Positions 15,643 to 24,799 are shown, counted from the stretch's first letter. The stretch is DNA of 36,795 bases from Pseudoxanthomonas sp. (GCA_017745195.1 JAGHZW010000155.1:1-36795); one strand, 5' to 3'. Numbers and translations: made by a program. The notes: a model not told the origin generated them from the letters alone.

Positions 15643-15660
15643 GGCCGGTGTCAGCCGGCC
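15643..15660. terminator. Hairpin between convergent hdeD-like and ubiA genes
   Basis: GGCCGG (15643-15648), six bases, CCGGCC (15655-15660). The ubiA stop codon lies in the loop. There is no T-run, so termination is only suggested by position between convergent ends. Confidence 0.3.
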
Positions 15661-16559
15661 AGGGCGTAGTGCACGGCGATGCCGGCGAACACCGCCGCGC
15701 CCATCCAGTTGTTGTGCAGGAAGGCGCGGAAGCATGCCGCGCGGTCGCGGCCGCGCGCGATCCAGAACTCCCAGGCCACCAGCACCGTGGCCGCGCCCAG
15801 CGCGATCCAGTAGACCCTGCCCAACCCGGCCTGCTGGCCGACCAGCGCCAGGGTGAGCAGGGTCAGCACGTACAGCACGCCCTGTGCGACCAGGTCCAGG
15901 TCGCCGAACAGGATCGCGGTGGATTTCGAACCGGCGCGCAGGTCGTCCTCGCGGTCGACCATTGCGTACCAGGTGTCGTACGCCGTCGCCCACAGGATGT
16001 TGGCGCAATACAGCAGCCAGGCCAGCGCCGGCACCTTGCCCTGCACGGCGGCGAACGCCATCGGGATGCCCCAGCCGAAGGCCATGCCGAGGTAGACCTG
16101 CGGCAGGTAGGTGTGGCGCTTCAGGTACGGATAGGTCGAGGCCAGGAACAGGCCGGCGAAACTCAGCCACACGGTCAGCCGGTTCAGGGTCAGCACCAGC
16201 GCGAACGCCACCAGCATCAGCACCGCGAACACGGCCAGCGCTTCGCGCCCGGAGACCGCGCCGGTCGCCAGCGGCCGGCCCTTCGTGCGCTCGACCTGCG
16301 GGTCCAGCCAGCGGTCGGCGTAGTCGTTGATCACGCAGCCGGCCGAACGGGTCAGCCAGACGCCAGCGGTGAACACGAACAGCGTCCACAACTGCGGTAC
16401 GCCGCCCGCCGCCAGCCACAGCGCCCACCAGGTCGGCCACAGCAGCAGCAGCACGCCGATCGGGCGATCGCCGCGGACCAGTTTCCAGTACTGGTCCAGA
16501 CGTTGGCGCCAGCGGGGCACGGGAGCCCGGATCGGGGTTTCGTAGCGTTCGTAGGACAT
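15651..16559 (-). CDS. ubiA: 4-hydroxybenzoate polyprenyltransferase UbiA
   Basis: The product is 302 residues with eight or nine membrane helices. UbiA attaches the polyprenyl chain to 4-hydroxybenzoate in ubiquinone synthesis at the inner membrane. The first prenyl-diphosphate site reads Asn-Asp-Tyr-Ala-Asp-Arg-Trp-Leu-Asp with the following Glu-Arg-Thr-Lys-Gly-Arg-Pro-Leu. The second reads [12 protein letters not shown]. The length is usual. The start at 16559 has no Shine-Dalgarno but sits six bases after TGaTAACCT (16574-16566), an extended -10, so the transcript is probably leaderless. No ubiC is seen next to it. It is divergent from xanB. Confidence 0.94.
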   Translation of the reverse strand: MSYERYETPIRAPVPRWRQRLDQYWKLVRGDRPIGVLLLLWPTWWALWLAAGGVPQLWTLFVFTAGVWLTRSAGCVINDYADRWLDPQVERTKGRPLATGAVSGREALAVFAVLMLVAFALVLTLNRLTVWLSFAGLFLASTYPYLKRHTYLPQVYLGMAFGWGIPMAFAAVQGKVPALAWLLYCANILWATAYDTWYAMVDREDDLRAGSKSTAILFGDLDLVAQGVLYVLTLLTLALVGQQAGLGRVYWIALGAATVLVAWEFWIARGRDRAACFRAFLHNNWMGAAVFAGIAVHYALAG

Positions 16560-16565
16560 CCGGAG

Positions 16566-16574
16566 AGGTTATCA
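16566..16574 (-). promoter_or_regulatory. Extended -10 of ubiA (leaderless start)
   Basis: TG-a-TAACCT on the minus strand, then six bases, then the ATG at 16559. The same hexamer with the same six-base distance precedes the dehydratase ATG at 5943. Confidence 0.5.
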
Positions 16575-16692
16575 GCCCGACGGTGCGCCTCCATATCCGC
16601 CTGAATGCCGACACGATCTTCGGCAACGTGCCGCTCACCCCGTGAATACAGGCCGGCGTTATCCTGCTGCGGCCATCCTTACGGAACGTTTC

Positions 16693-18090
16693 ATGATCCC
16701 CGTCATCCTGTCCGGCGGCTCGGGTACCCGCCTCTGGCCCCTGTCGCGCGAGGCCTATCCCAAGCAGTTCCTGCCGCTGGCCGGCACCGACACCATGCTC
16801 CAGGCCACCTGGCGCCGGGTGGCGCCGCTGGCCACCGCCGCGCCGATCCTGGTCGCCAACGAAGACCACCGCTTCATGGTCGCCGAGCAACTGCGCGAAG
16901 CCGGCTGCACGCCGGGCGCGATCCTGCTCGAGCCGGTCGGGCGCAATACCGCACCGGCGATCGCGGTGGCGGCCCTGCAGGCCACCGCCGGTGGCGAGGA
17001 TCCGCTGCTGCTGGTGCTGCCCTCGGACCACGTGATCAGCGACCCGGTCGCGTTCCGCGCCGCGGTCGGCCGCGCGGCGGCGGCGGCCGACGCGGGGAAG
17101 CTGGTCACCTTCGGCATCGTTCCCACCGGGCCGGAAACCGGCTACGGCTACATCAAGGCCAGCCCCGGCGACGACGTACGCGCGGTCGAACGCTTCGTCG
17201 AGAAGCCCGACGCGGCCACCGCGCAGGGCTACGTGGACTCGGGCGAGTACTTCTGGAACAGCGGCATGTTCCTGTTCCGCGCCTCGCGCTACCTGGAAGA
17301 ACTGGGCCGGCACCAGCCGCAGATGCTGGCCGCCTGCCGCGCCGCCTTCGACGGCGCGCGCCGCGACGAGGACTTCGTGCGCCTGGACAAGGACGCCTTC
17401 ACCACCAGTCCCTCCGATTCCATCGACTACGCGGTGATGGAGAAGACCGCCGACGCGGCGGTGCTGCCGATCTCGGTCGGCTGGAACGACGTCGGCAGCT
17501 GGTCGGCGCTGTGGGAAGTGGCCGAACAGGACGGCGACGGCAACGCCCACCACGGCGACGTGGTCGCGCTGGACTGCCGCGACACCCTGGCCTGGGCCGA
17601 CGGCCGGCTGGTGGCGATGATCGGCCTGCGCGACGTGGTCGTGGTCGACACCGACGACTCGCTGCTGGTCGCGCACAAGGACCAGGTGCAGGAAGTGAAG
17701 ACGGTGGTCGCGCAGCTGAAGGCCGCCGGGCGCCCCGAGCCGACCTTCCACCGCAAGGTCTACCGGCCGTGGGGCAGCTACGACTCCATCGACATGGGCG
17801 AGCGCTTCCAGGTCAAGCGGATCACGGTCAAGCCGGGCGCCGCGTTGAGCCTGCAGATGCACCACCATCGCGCCGAGCACTGGATCGTGGTCAGTGGCAC
17901 CGCCAAGGTGACCCGCGGGCAGGACACCCTGCTGCTGTCGGAAAACCAGAGCACGTACATCCCGCTCGGCGTGACCCATCGCCTGGAAAACCCGGGCAAG
18001 GTGCCGCTGGAGCTGATCGAGGTGCAGTCGGGCAGCTACCTGGGCGAGGACGACATCGTCCGTTTCGAGGATGTGTACGGGCGCGGCTGA
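16693..18090 (+). CDS. xanB: Bifunctional mannose-1-phosphate guanylyltransferase/mannose-6-phosphate isomerase (XanB/ManC)
   Basis: The product is 465 residues, the usual size of the fused type-II enzyme. Residues 1-300 form the nucleotidyltransferase: [12 protein letters not shown] and Pro-Lys-Gln-Phe-Leu-Pro near the start, and Phe-Val-Glu-Lys-Pro-Asp for sugar binding. The C-terminal 110 residues are a cupin with Gln-Met-His-His-His-Arg-Ala-Glu-His, the metal site of the isomerase. The enzyme links fructose-6-phosphate through mannose-6-phosphate (with a mutase) to GDP-mannose for exopolysaccharide and LPS. The start at 16693 gives the family N-terminus Met-Ile-Pro-Val-Ile-Leu-Ser-Gly-Gly. 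The phosphomannomutase gene xanA is not adjacent. The stop codon lies in a hairpin loop. Confidence 0.94.
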   Translation: MIPVILSGGSGTRLWPLSREAYPKQFLPLAGTDTMLQATWRRVAPLATAAPILVANEDHRFMVAEQLREAGCTPGAILLEPVGRNTAPAIAVAALQATAGGEDPLLLVLPSDHVISDPVAFRAAVGRAAAAADAGKLVTFGIVPTGPETGYGYIKASPGDDVRAVERFVEKPDAATAQGYVDSGEYFWNSGMFLFRASRYLEELGRHQPQMLAACRAAFDGARRDEDFVRLDKDAFTTSPSDSIDYAVMEKTADAAVLPISVGWNDVGSWSALWEVAEQDGDGNAHHGDVVALDCRDTLAWADGRLVAMIGLRDVVVVDTDDSLLVAHKDQVQEVKTVVAQLKAAGRPEPTFHRKVYRPWGSYDSIDMGERFQVKRITVKPGAALSLQMHHHRAEHWIVVSGTAKVTRGQDTLLLSENQSTYIPLGVTHRLENPGKVPLELIEVQSGSYLGEDDIVRFEDVYGRG

Positions 18091-18132
18091 GCCGCGGCCG
18101 CAAATAGGGCACGTGGGCGCGGCTGAGCCGCG
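18079..18132 (+). repeat. Two direct copies of an 18-base hairpin after xanB
   Basis: GGGCGCGGCTGAGCCGCG occurs at 18079-18096 and again at 18115-18132, 36 bases apart. Each copy folds as CGCGGC-TGA-GCCGCG. In the first copy the TGA loop is the stop codon of xanB. The copies resemble the small GCGGC-rich palindromes dispersed in Xanthomonadaceae genomes. Confidence 0.7.
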
Positions 18133-18180
18133 TCCATCGGCCAACATACCGGCGCGGCCGGGCCACCGCGCCGCATGCGG

Positions 18181-19075
<895 letters not shown>

Positions 19076-19132
19076 GGGCGCGTCACGGCGGCGACCGAAT
19101 CCCGGATACGGCATCGCGGCACGGGTTTCCGC

Positions 19133-19138
19133 TACAAT
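19133..19138 (+). promoter_or_regulatory. -10 element of tRNA-Arg
   Basis: TACAAT ends ten bases before the first base of the mature tRNA, the expected distance for a tRNA promoter. The -35 is not clear. Confidence 0.5.
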
Positions 19139-19148
19139 GCCCGGCCAC

Positions 19149-19225
19149 GCGCCCGTAGCTCAGCCGGATAGAGTAGTGGCTTCCGAAGCCATTGGTCGGG
19201 GGTTCGAATCCCTCCGGGCGCGCCA
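19149..19225 (+). tRNA. tRNA-Arg, anticodon CCG
   Basis: The 77-base cloverleaf includes an encoded CCA. The acceptor stem pairs GCGCCCG with CGGGCGC, the anticodon stem pairs GTGGC with GCCAT (one G-T) around the loop TTCCGAA, and the T arm has GGTTCGAATCC. The anticodon CCG reads the arginine codon CGG, fitting the G+C-rich codon use of the window. Confidence 0.95.
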
Positions 19226-19342
19226 TCTTCGATGTCACCCCTCGCGATTCCCGGCCCGCCGCAGCGCGGCGGGCGTTCGCCGTCGCCGCGACGCTGCGCT
19301 TCGCAAACGGCGACCACTCACCCCTCCGGGCGCGCCATCTTC
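19210..19342 (+). repeat. 21-base direct repeat of the tRNA 3' end (att-like scar)
   Basis: The last bases of the tRNA gene plus five beyond CCA (19210-19230) recur exactly at 19322-19342, 112 bases downstream. The segment between has a perfect 9-bp hairpin (19254-19274) and no gene. Duplication of a tRNA 3' end is the classic mark of tyrosine-recombinase integration. Here it may be the scar of an excised or deleted element, or the stump of a lost second tRNA. The rest of the stretch to 19518 has one more hairpin (19357-19377) and nothing else I can name. Confidence 0.8.
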
Positions 19343-19518
19343 TTTAGTGATCCGTTCCGGCGCGACCGTTGCGCCGGAGCCGGGCCCGCTTCGCCGGCCA
19401 TCCGTGATCACCCCGGCATAGCCGGTATGCGCATCGACCATAAGCCTGTCGCGCATGCGGCAGGTACGCTTCGCGTGCGCCGGGTGCCGGCGCCCGGCCA
19501 TCCAACGCGAGCACCCGC

Positions 19519-20712
19519 ATGAGTCCTGCCGATCCCGCTGCCGCGCCCGACTTCCGCTCGCGCGGGTTCCTGCTCGGGCACATCCGCGACACGATGGCCT
19601 TCTATCATCCGCGCTGCATCGATCCGGCTGGCGGCTTCTTCCAGTTCTTCAAGGACGACGGCACGGTCTACGACCCGCATACCCGGCACCTGGTCAGCAG
19701 CACGCGCTTCGTCTTCAACTATTCGATGGCCTGGCAGGCGTTCGGCGACGACGCCTATCGCGACGCGGTCCGCCATGGCATCGCCTTCCTGCGCGATGCG
19801 CACCGCAACCCGGATACGGGCGGCTATGCCTGGGTGCTGCACGACGGCCACGTCGCCGACGCGACCAACCACTGCTACGGCCTGGCCTTCGTCGTGCTCG
19901 CGTACGCCAAGGCGCTGGAAGCGGGCATGGAGGAGGCGCGCGGCTGGCTCGAGGAAACCTGGCAGCTGATGGAACGCCATTTCTGGGAGCAGGAACACGG
20001 CCTGTATGCCGACGAAGCCGACGCGAACTGGCAGCTGTCGCCGTATCGTGGCCAGAACGCGAACATGCACGCCTGTGAAGCCTGGCTGGCCGCCTACGAG
20101 GCCAGTGGCGATTCGCGCTACCTGCAACGCGCACAGCTGCTGGCCGCGAACATGAGCGGACGCCAGGCCGCGCTCGCCGACGGCCTGGTATGGGAGCACT
20201 ATCACCGCGACTGGTCGGTGGACTGGGACTACAATCGCGGCGACCGCAGCAACATCTTCCGTCCGTGGGGCTTCCAGCCCGGCCACCAGGTCGAATGGGC
20301 CAAGCTGCTGCTGATCCTCGACCGCCACGCACCGGATGCGGCGCACCTGCCGCGCGCGCGCGAACTGTTCGACCGCGCCGTCGCCATGGCCTGGGACGAA
20401 GCGCATGGCGGCCTGGTCTACGGCAACGACACCGACGGCCGCGTCTACGACACCGACAAGTACTTCTGGGTGCAGGCCGAGGCGCTGGCCACCGCGGCGC
20501 TGCTCGCCGCGCGTACCGGCGACGACGGCTACTGGCGGTGGTACGAGCGGATCTGGGACTACAGCTGGCGCCATTTCGTCGACCACGAGCACGGCGCCTG
20601 GTACCGGATCCTCGGCCCGGACAACGGCAAGCTCACCGACGAGAAGAGTCCGGCCGGCAAGACCGATTACCACACCATGGGTGCGTGCTACGAGGTGCTG
20701 CGGGTCCTGTAG
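19519..20712 (+). CDS. AGE-family epimerase/isomerase, probably D-mannose isomerase
   Basis: The product is 397 residues, an (alpha/alpha)6 barrel of the N-acylglucosamine 2-epimerase superfamily. Conserved blocks are Ser-Ser-Thr-Arg-Phe-Val-Phe, Asn-Ala-Asn-Met-His-Ala-Cys-Glu-Ala, Pro-Gly-His-Gln-Val-Glu-Trp-Ala and Tyr-His-Thr-Met-Gly-Ala-Cys-Tyr-Glu, carrying the Arg, Glu and paired His residues of the active site. The superfamily includes mannose isomerases (mannose to fructose), YihS and cellobiose 2-epimerase. The convergent neighbours, a PfkB kinase and a FucP-type permease, fit mannose to fructose to fructose-6-phosphate. The start at 19519 directly follows a Cys/Arg-rich non-coding stretch with a weak ribosome-binding site. 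The TAG stop is part of a GTAG repeat. Confidence 0.85.
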   Translation: MSPADPAAAPDFRSRGFLLGHIRDTMAFYHPRCIDPAGGFFQFFKDDGTVYDPHTRHLVSSTRFVFNYSMAWQAFGDDAYRDAVRHGIAFLRDAHRNPDTGGYAWVLHDGHVADATNHCYGLAFVVLAYAKALEAGMEEARGWLEETWQLMERHFWEQEHGLYADEADANWQLSPYRGQNANMHACEAWLAAYEASGDSRYLQRAQLLAANMSGRQAALADGLVWEHYHRDWSVDWDYNRGDRSNIFRPWGFQPGHQVEWAKLLLILDRHAPDAAHLPRARELFDRAVAMAWDEAHGGLVYGNDTDGRVYDTDKYFWVQAEALATAALLAARTGDDGYWRWYERIWDYSWRHFVDHEHGAWYRILGPDNGKLTDEKSPAGKTDYHTMGACYEVLRVL

Positions 20713-20856
20713 GAGCCCGTCCTGCGGGCGACGCGAGGTGGTTCAGGCCACGACGCGTTTCGCGTTTGCCTCTATGGAAGTGGGGAATGGAGTTCCGGCA
20801 TACGGACTACATCGCCTGTGCTGGCGTTCGGGGTCGCCCACAGGACGGGCTACTAC
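20709..20856. repeat. Inverted pair of GTAG-type REP-like elements
   Basis: The plus-strand copy starts GTAG at 20709 and folds GCCCG-TCCTG-CGGGC (20715-20729). The minus-strand copy starts GTAG at 20856 and runs to about 20832, folding GCCCG-TCCTG-TGGGC. The two differ at only a few of about 27 positions. They resemble the GTAG-headed REP elements (SMAG) described in Stenotrophomonas. The TAG of each GTAG is the stop codon of its flanking gene: the isomerase at 20710-20712 and the kinase at 20855-20853. The bases between show no gene. Confidence 0.8.
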
Positions 20857-21755
20857 AGGAGCGCGGCGATCTCGGCGGCCGTGGGCGCATGGGCGCCGGC
20901 CCGCGCGCAGGCCGCTGCCGCTGCCGCGGCGGCGAAGCGCACATGCTCGCCGACGCCGGCATCGGCCCGCCGCAACAGGCTGGCGAGGAAACCGCCGATG
21001 CAGGCATCGCCCGCGCCGACGGTATCGACTACTGCTACGGCGAATGCCGGCTGCTCGATGCGGTTGCCATCGGCCAGGTGCGCGGTCATGCCGTCGGCGC
21101 CGCGGGTGTAGAGCACGGTTGCCAGCGGTGCGAGTCGGCGCACGCGCGCCAGCGCATCTTCCGTGGCCAGCACCGGATAGATCTGGCGCAGGTCCTCGTC
21201 GGAGATCTTCAGCACGCTCGCCAGCGCTGCCATGCGTTCGAACAGCAGCGGGTAGTCGGCACCCATCAGGTTGCGGCAGTTCGGATCGAAACTGATCGGC
21301 ACGCCGCTGGCGTGCAGACGTTCGGCGATGGCCACCAGGTGCGCGCCCAGCGGCTGCCGCACCAGGCTGATGCAGCCGAAGTGGGCGAATTCGCATGCAT
21401 CGTCCCAGCCCGCGGGCAGGCGCGCGGGATCGAACGCCAGGTCGGCGCTGCCGAGGAAGAAGTATCGCGGCGGATCGAGCTGCGGAACCATCGCCACAAG
21501 CGGCGGTTCGGCGACGACCTGGGCGAAGCGCAGGTCGAGGCGGGCCGCCCGCGACAGCGCGATGATCTCCTGGCCCAGCACGTCGTCGCCGACCGCGCCG
21601 CCCCAGCCGGTCGGTACGCCGAGCGTGGCCGCCACCCGCGCCACGTTCCAGCACGCGCCACCGGCCACGCTGTGCCAGGTCGCCTCGCCGGTGCGGACGA
21701 AATCGGTCAGTGCCTCGCCGAACACGACAAGGCGGGGCAGGGGAGCGTCGTGCAT
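20853..21755 (-). CDS. PfkB-family sugar kinase, probably fructokinase
   Basis: The product is 300 residues of the ribokinase/PfkB fold. The N-terminus reads Val-Phe-Gly-Glu-Ala-Leu-Thr-Asp and the second glycine-rich motif is Asp-Thr-Val-Gly-Ala-Gly-Asp250-Ala, with Asp250 the catalytic base. The sugar-binding Gly-Gly-Ala-Cys-Trp-Asn-Val-Ala block is present. Fructose phosphorylation is inferred from the neighbours: the permease gene ends eight bases upstream on the same strand and the mannose/fructose isomerase converges. The start is the ATG at 21755. The protein has a run of Ala near the C-terminus and ends with a TAG from the REP-like repeat. Ribokinase or another PfkB specificity cannot be excluded. 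Confidence 0.85.
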   Translation of the reverse strand: MHDAPLPRLVVFGEALTDFVRTGEATWHSVAGGACWNVARVAATLGVPTGWGGAVGDDVLGQEIIALSRAARLDLRFAQVVAEPPLVAMVPQLDPPRYFFLGSADLAFDPARLPAGWDDACEFAHFGCISLVRQPLGAHLVAIAERLHASGVPISFDPNCRNLMGADYPLLFERMAALASVLKISDEDLRQIYPVLATEDALARVRRLAPLATVLYTRGADGMTAHLADGNRIEQPAFAVAVVDTVGAGDACIGGFLASLLRRADAGVGEHVRFAAAAAAAACARAGAHAPTAAEIAALL

Positions 21756-21763
21756 GACCGCTG

Positions 21764-23074
21764 TCACGCCTCGGATGCGGCAGCTTCGGCGGTCGTGGCG
21801 TTGCGGCCGAGCACGCCGGCCTTCACCAGCAGCCCGTAGCAGGCGATCCAGCCGTAGCAGACCGTCGGCACCAGCAGCGCCAGCGCCAGGCCGATCCGGT
21901 CGGCGACCAGGCCGGTGATGAGCGGCACCACTGCGCCGCCAACGATGGCCAGGCAAAGGATGCCCGAGGCACCGGGCGTGTCCTCGCCCAGCCCGTCGAT
22001 CGACAGGGTGAAGATGGTCGGGAACATCACCGAGTTGAACAGGCCGATCGACAGGATCGCCACCGCCGCCGCCGTGCCTTCCAGCGTCGTCGCCGCCAGC
22101 AGTGCCAGGACGCCGGCGCCGATCGCGCAGGCGGCCAGCACCAGGCCGGGGGCGACGAAGCGCAGCACCCACGAGCCGATGAAACGGCCGACCATCGCCA
22201 GGCCCCAGTACACCGCGATCAGGTTGCCGGCGGCGTGCTCGGAGCCGGTCGCGCCGACCATGATCAGGTAGTTGACCAGCGAGCTGCCGATGGCCACTTC
22301 CGCGCCGACGTACAGGAAGATCGACAGCGCGCCGAGGCTGACCCGCGGGATCCCGAGCAGGCGCCGGTAATCGCCGTGGCCGACCGGCCGCACCGCCGGC
22401 ACCGGCGCGCGCCGCACCCACCAGCACAGCGCGGCCAGGCCGAGCAGCACCGCGGCGATGATCATGTAGGGCACGCGCACGTGGCTGGCCTGCTCGACGC
22501 GGAACGCCTCCAGCGCCGCACCGCTGAGGTCGGCGGCGGGCTCGGACACGCCGGAGGCGAGGATCATCGCCGAGCCGAACAGCGGGCCGATCATGGTGCC
22601 GACCGAGTTGAACGCCTGGGCCAGGGTCAGCCGGCTGTGCGCGCGCGCCGGATCGCCCAGGCCGGCGGCCAGCGGATTGGCCGCGACCTGGACCAGGGTG
22701 ATGCCGGCGGCCAGCACGAACAAGGCGGCGAGGAACGCCGGGTACCAGCCCATCGAGGCGGCCGGCGAGAACATCAGGCAGCCGCCGGCCATGACCACCA
22801 GGCCGATCACGATGCCGCGCAGGTAGCCGATCCGGCTGACCAGCAGCCCGGCCGGTACCGACACCACGAAATAGGCGAGGAAGAAGCAGAACTGGGTCAG
22901 CATCGCCTCGGCGTAGTTCAGCGCGAACGTGGCCTTGAGCTTGGGGATCAGCACGTCGACCAGCACCGTGCAGAAACCCCAGGCGAAGAACAGGGTGATC
23001 ACCAGCGGCAGCAGCCGCGAGGAACCGGCGACCGGTGCGCCGGTACCGGAATCGTGTGCGTGGTCGATGTGCAT
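21764..23074 (-). CDS. MFS sugar permease, FucP/GluP family
   Basis: The product is 436 residues with 12 predicted helices. It begins Thr-Leu-Phe-Phe-Ala-Trp-Gly-Phe-Cys-Thr-Val-Leu, followed by Leu-Thr-Gln-Phe-Cys-Phe-Phe-Leu-Ala-Tyr-Phe and Gln-Val-Ala-Ala-Asn-Pro-Leu-Ala-Ala, the pattern of fucose/glucose/galactose:H+ symporters. Ser-Ile-Gly-Leu-Phe-Asn-Ser-Val-Met-Phe-Pro-Thr-Ile-Phe in the second half also fits. In this locus it probably imports mannose and/or fructose across the inner membrane. A strong Shine-Dalgarno (GGGGAGGGG) precedes the ATG at 23074. It is the first gene of a two-gene unit with the kinase. Confidence 0.9.
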   Translation of the reverse strand: MHIDHAHDSGTGAPVAGSSRLLPLVITLFFAWGFCTVLVDVLIPKLKATFALNYAEAMLTQFCFFLAYFVVSVPAGLLVSRIGYLRGIVIGLVVMAGGCLMFSPAASMGWYPAFLAALFVLAAGITLVQVAANPLAAGLGDPARAHSRLTLAQAFNSVGTMIGPLFGSAMILASGVSEPAADLSGAALEAFRVEQASHVRVPYMIIAAVLLGLAALCWWVRRAPVPAVRPVGHGDYRRLLGIPRVSLGALSIFLYVGAEVAIGSSLVNYLIMVGATGSEHAAGNLIAVYWGLAMVGRFIGSWVLRFVAPGLVLAACAIGAGVLALLAATTLEGTAAAVAILSIGLFNSVMFPTIFTLSIDGLGEDTPGASGILCLAIVGGAVVPLITGLVADRIGLALALLVPTVCYGWIACYGLLVKAGVLGRNATTAEAAASEA

Positions 23075-23131
23075 CGCTGCCCCTCCCCGGGCCGGTCGAA
23101 GGCCCCGATCATGGCGCATCCGCGCCGCGTC

Positions 23132-23175
23132 TTCCGCATATGCCGCCGCGCACGACCGCACATGGCGGCGCGGAA
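23132..23175. promoter_or_regulatory. Inverted repeat upstream of the sugar permease
   Basis: TTCCGC and GCCGCC (23132-23137 and 23142-23147) are mirrored by GGCGGC and GCGGAA (23164-23169 and 23170-23175), with a four-base bulge on one side. It lies 58 bases upstream of the permease ATG, in the only intergenic gap that could hold its promoter. It could be an operator; no regulator gene is adjacent. Confidence 0.3.
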
Positions 23176-23243
23176 TACCGCCTTCATCCGCCACCAACGC
23201 CGGGGACGAGACGCTGGGCATCCCGACCTGGAGGCCACCCGCC

Positions 23244-23576
23244 ATGCTCCGCCCGATCCTTCCCAGCCTCGTCCTGGCCAGCGGCCTGCTCACCGCCTGC
23301 GCTGGCCCGCAGATCGCCGGCGTCCAGCCGATCGACGGAGTCATATCCGGCCAGTGCCACACCGACATGGTCCGTGGCGCGGTCGGCCTGTCCGCCTCGG
23401 ACGCGACCGTGCAGCGCGCGCGGATCGACAGCGACAGCACCGAGGTGCAGGTGGTGCGCGGCGACGGGATCCGCACCGGCGGCGCCAGCACGCCGGTGGA
23501 AGCGACCTCCGGCGGTTCGCGGTTGACCATCCAGGCCGGGCGCAACAACGCGATCACCGGCATGTCCTGCAGCTGA
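23244..23576 (+). CDS. Small lipoprotein, I78 peptidase-inhibitor-like
   Basis: The product is 110 residues. A signal peptide ends in the lipobox Leu-Leu-Thr-Ala-Cys19. The mature part has Gly-Gln-Cys-His-Thr-Asp, then Ala-Arg-Ile-Asp-Ser-Asp-Ser-Thr, and ends in Arg-Leu-Thr-Ile-Gln-Ala-Gly-Arg-Asn-Asn-Ala-Ile-Thr-Gly-Met-Ser-Cys. The paired Cys and the Arg-Leu...Ile...Cys ending match the inhibitor I78 pattern, but the fit is weaker than in the second I78-like gene at 24800. The start has GGAGG about 10 bases upstream. Inhibition of secreted proteases in the periplasm is a family-based suggestion only. Confidence 0.68.
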   Translation: MLRPILPSLVLASGLLTACAGPQIAGVQPIDGVISGQCHTDMVRGAVGLSASDATVQRARIDSDSTEVQVVRGDGIRTGGASTPVEATSGGSRLTIQAGRNNAITGMSCS

Positions 23577-23588
23577 GGGCCGCGCCGG

Positions 23589-24656
23589 TCAGCGCACGCG
23601 GCCGGTGCGCGGTGGCCGGTGCGCGCGGCGCAGGAAGGCCAGCGCCGCTCGCTCCCACTGGCGCTGGCCACGGCAGCGGGCGGCGTACCGTTCCAGCCCG
23701 CCCTGGCGCCAGCCTTCGAACACGACCGGATCGATATAGGCGCTGCGACAGACCGCCGGCGTGTTGCCCAGCTCCGCAGCGACCGCACGCACCACCTCGT
23801 TCAGCACGCGGATGCGGCTGCGTTCTGCCGCAGGCGCTGCACCCGATGTGGCCGGGCCGCGCATCGCCGCCAGCGTGGCGCCCCAGGTGCGGAAATCCTT
23901 GGCGGTGAACGCCTCGCCCATTGCCTGGCGCAGGTAGTCGTTGACCTCTTCCGAACGTACCGGCACCAGCGCACCGGCGTCGTCGCGGTACTGGAACAGG
24001 CAATGTCCCGGCAGGTCACGGCAACGGCGCACCAGCCGGACCAGTCGGCTGTCGTCGATCACCGCCTCCTGCATCTGCCCGCTCTTGCCGCGAAACGCGA
24101 AGCGGGCGCGGCCACCGGCGAGGAATTCCACGTGGCGGTTGCGCAACGTGGTCAGGCCGTAGGAATGGTTCTGCCGCCGGTACGCGTCGCCGCCGACGCG
24201 CAGGAGGGTCTCGTCCAGCACCGCGACCACGAGCGCCAGCACCTTCTCGCGCGGATGGCCTTCGCGCGCTAGGTCGCGACGCAGGGCCGTGCGCAGCGCC
24301 GGCAGCGCCTGGCCGAAGGCGACGATCCGTTCGAACTTGCCTTCGCCGCGGCGACTGGACCACTGCGGGTGGTAGCGGTACTGCTTGCGTCCGCGGGCAT
24401 CACGTCCCGTCGCCTGCAGGTGGCCGGCCGGATCGGCGCAGATCCACACATCGCTCCACGCCGGCGGAATCGCCAGCGCCCGGATCCGCGCCAAGGTCGC
24501 CGAATCACGCACCGGGCGACCACGCGGCGAGCGGTAGACGAAGCCGCGGCCTCGGCGCTGCCTGCGCAACCCCGGTTCGCTGTCGACGACATAGACCAGC
24601 CCGGCGCGCCGAGCGTCGTGCGCGTTGCCGGTCATTGCGGGAGAAACCTCGACCAT
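23589..24656 (-). CDS. DNA topoisomerase IB (poxvirus-like)
   Basis: The product is about 355 residues (348 if started at the ATG at 24635, seven codons in). The enzyme relaxes supercoils by a single-strand break through a 3'-phosphotyrosine. The N-terminal block Gly-Leu-Val-Tyr-Val-Val-Asp-Ser-Glu-Pro-Gly-Leu is characteristic. Gln-Asn-His-Ser-Tyr-Gly-Leu-Thr-Thr-Leu, Phe-Arg-Gly-Lys-Ser-Gly and Lys-Asp-Phe-Arg-Thr-Trp-Gly-Ala-Thr supply the catalytic Arg/Lys/His set. The Tyr in Val-Cys-Arg-Ser-Ala-Tyr-Ile-Asp-Pro (near residue 307) is the nucleophile. It lies between two I78-like lipoprotein genes and converges on the first, with 12 bases between stops. The start is not certain: neither ATG has a strong Shine-Dalgarno. 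Confidence 0.92.
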   Translation of the reverse strand: MVEVSPAMTGNAHDARRAGLVYVVDSEPGLRRQRRGRGFVYRSPRGRPVRDSATLARIRALAIPPAWSDVWICADPAGHLQATGRDARGRKQYRYHPQWSSRRGEGKFERIVAFGQALPALRTALRRDLAREGHPREKVLALVVAVLDETLLRVGGDAYRRQNHSYGLTTLRNRHVEFLAGGRARFAFRGKSGQMQEAVIDDSRLVRLVRRCRDLPGHCLFQYRDDAGALVPVRSEEVNDYLRQAMGEAFTAKDFRTWGATLAAMRGPATSGAAPAAERSRIRVLNEVVRAVAAELGNTPAVCRSAYIDPVVFEGWRQGGLERYAARCRGQRQWERAALAFLRRAHRPPRTGRVR

Positions 24657-24799
24657 CCGCCGCCGCCACTTCGAACAGGGAGAACCAGTCTGGCCACGGC
24701 CACGCATGCGCGCCGTCAACCGGCCCCGCGGCCTGCGTGTTAACGCATCGCGAATGTGGCCTGCGGCAAGCTCGCATTCCGTTTCCCCTGGAACCTTCC

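Noticed and set aside
19210-19342. A second tRNA gene after tRNA-Arg
   Set aside because: Only the 3' end is repeated; no D arm or anticodon arm precedes the second copy.
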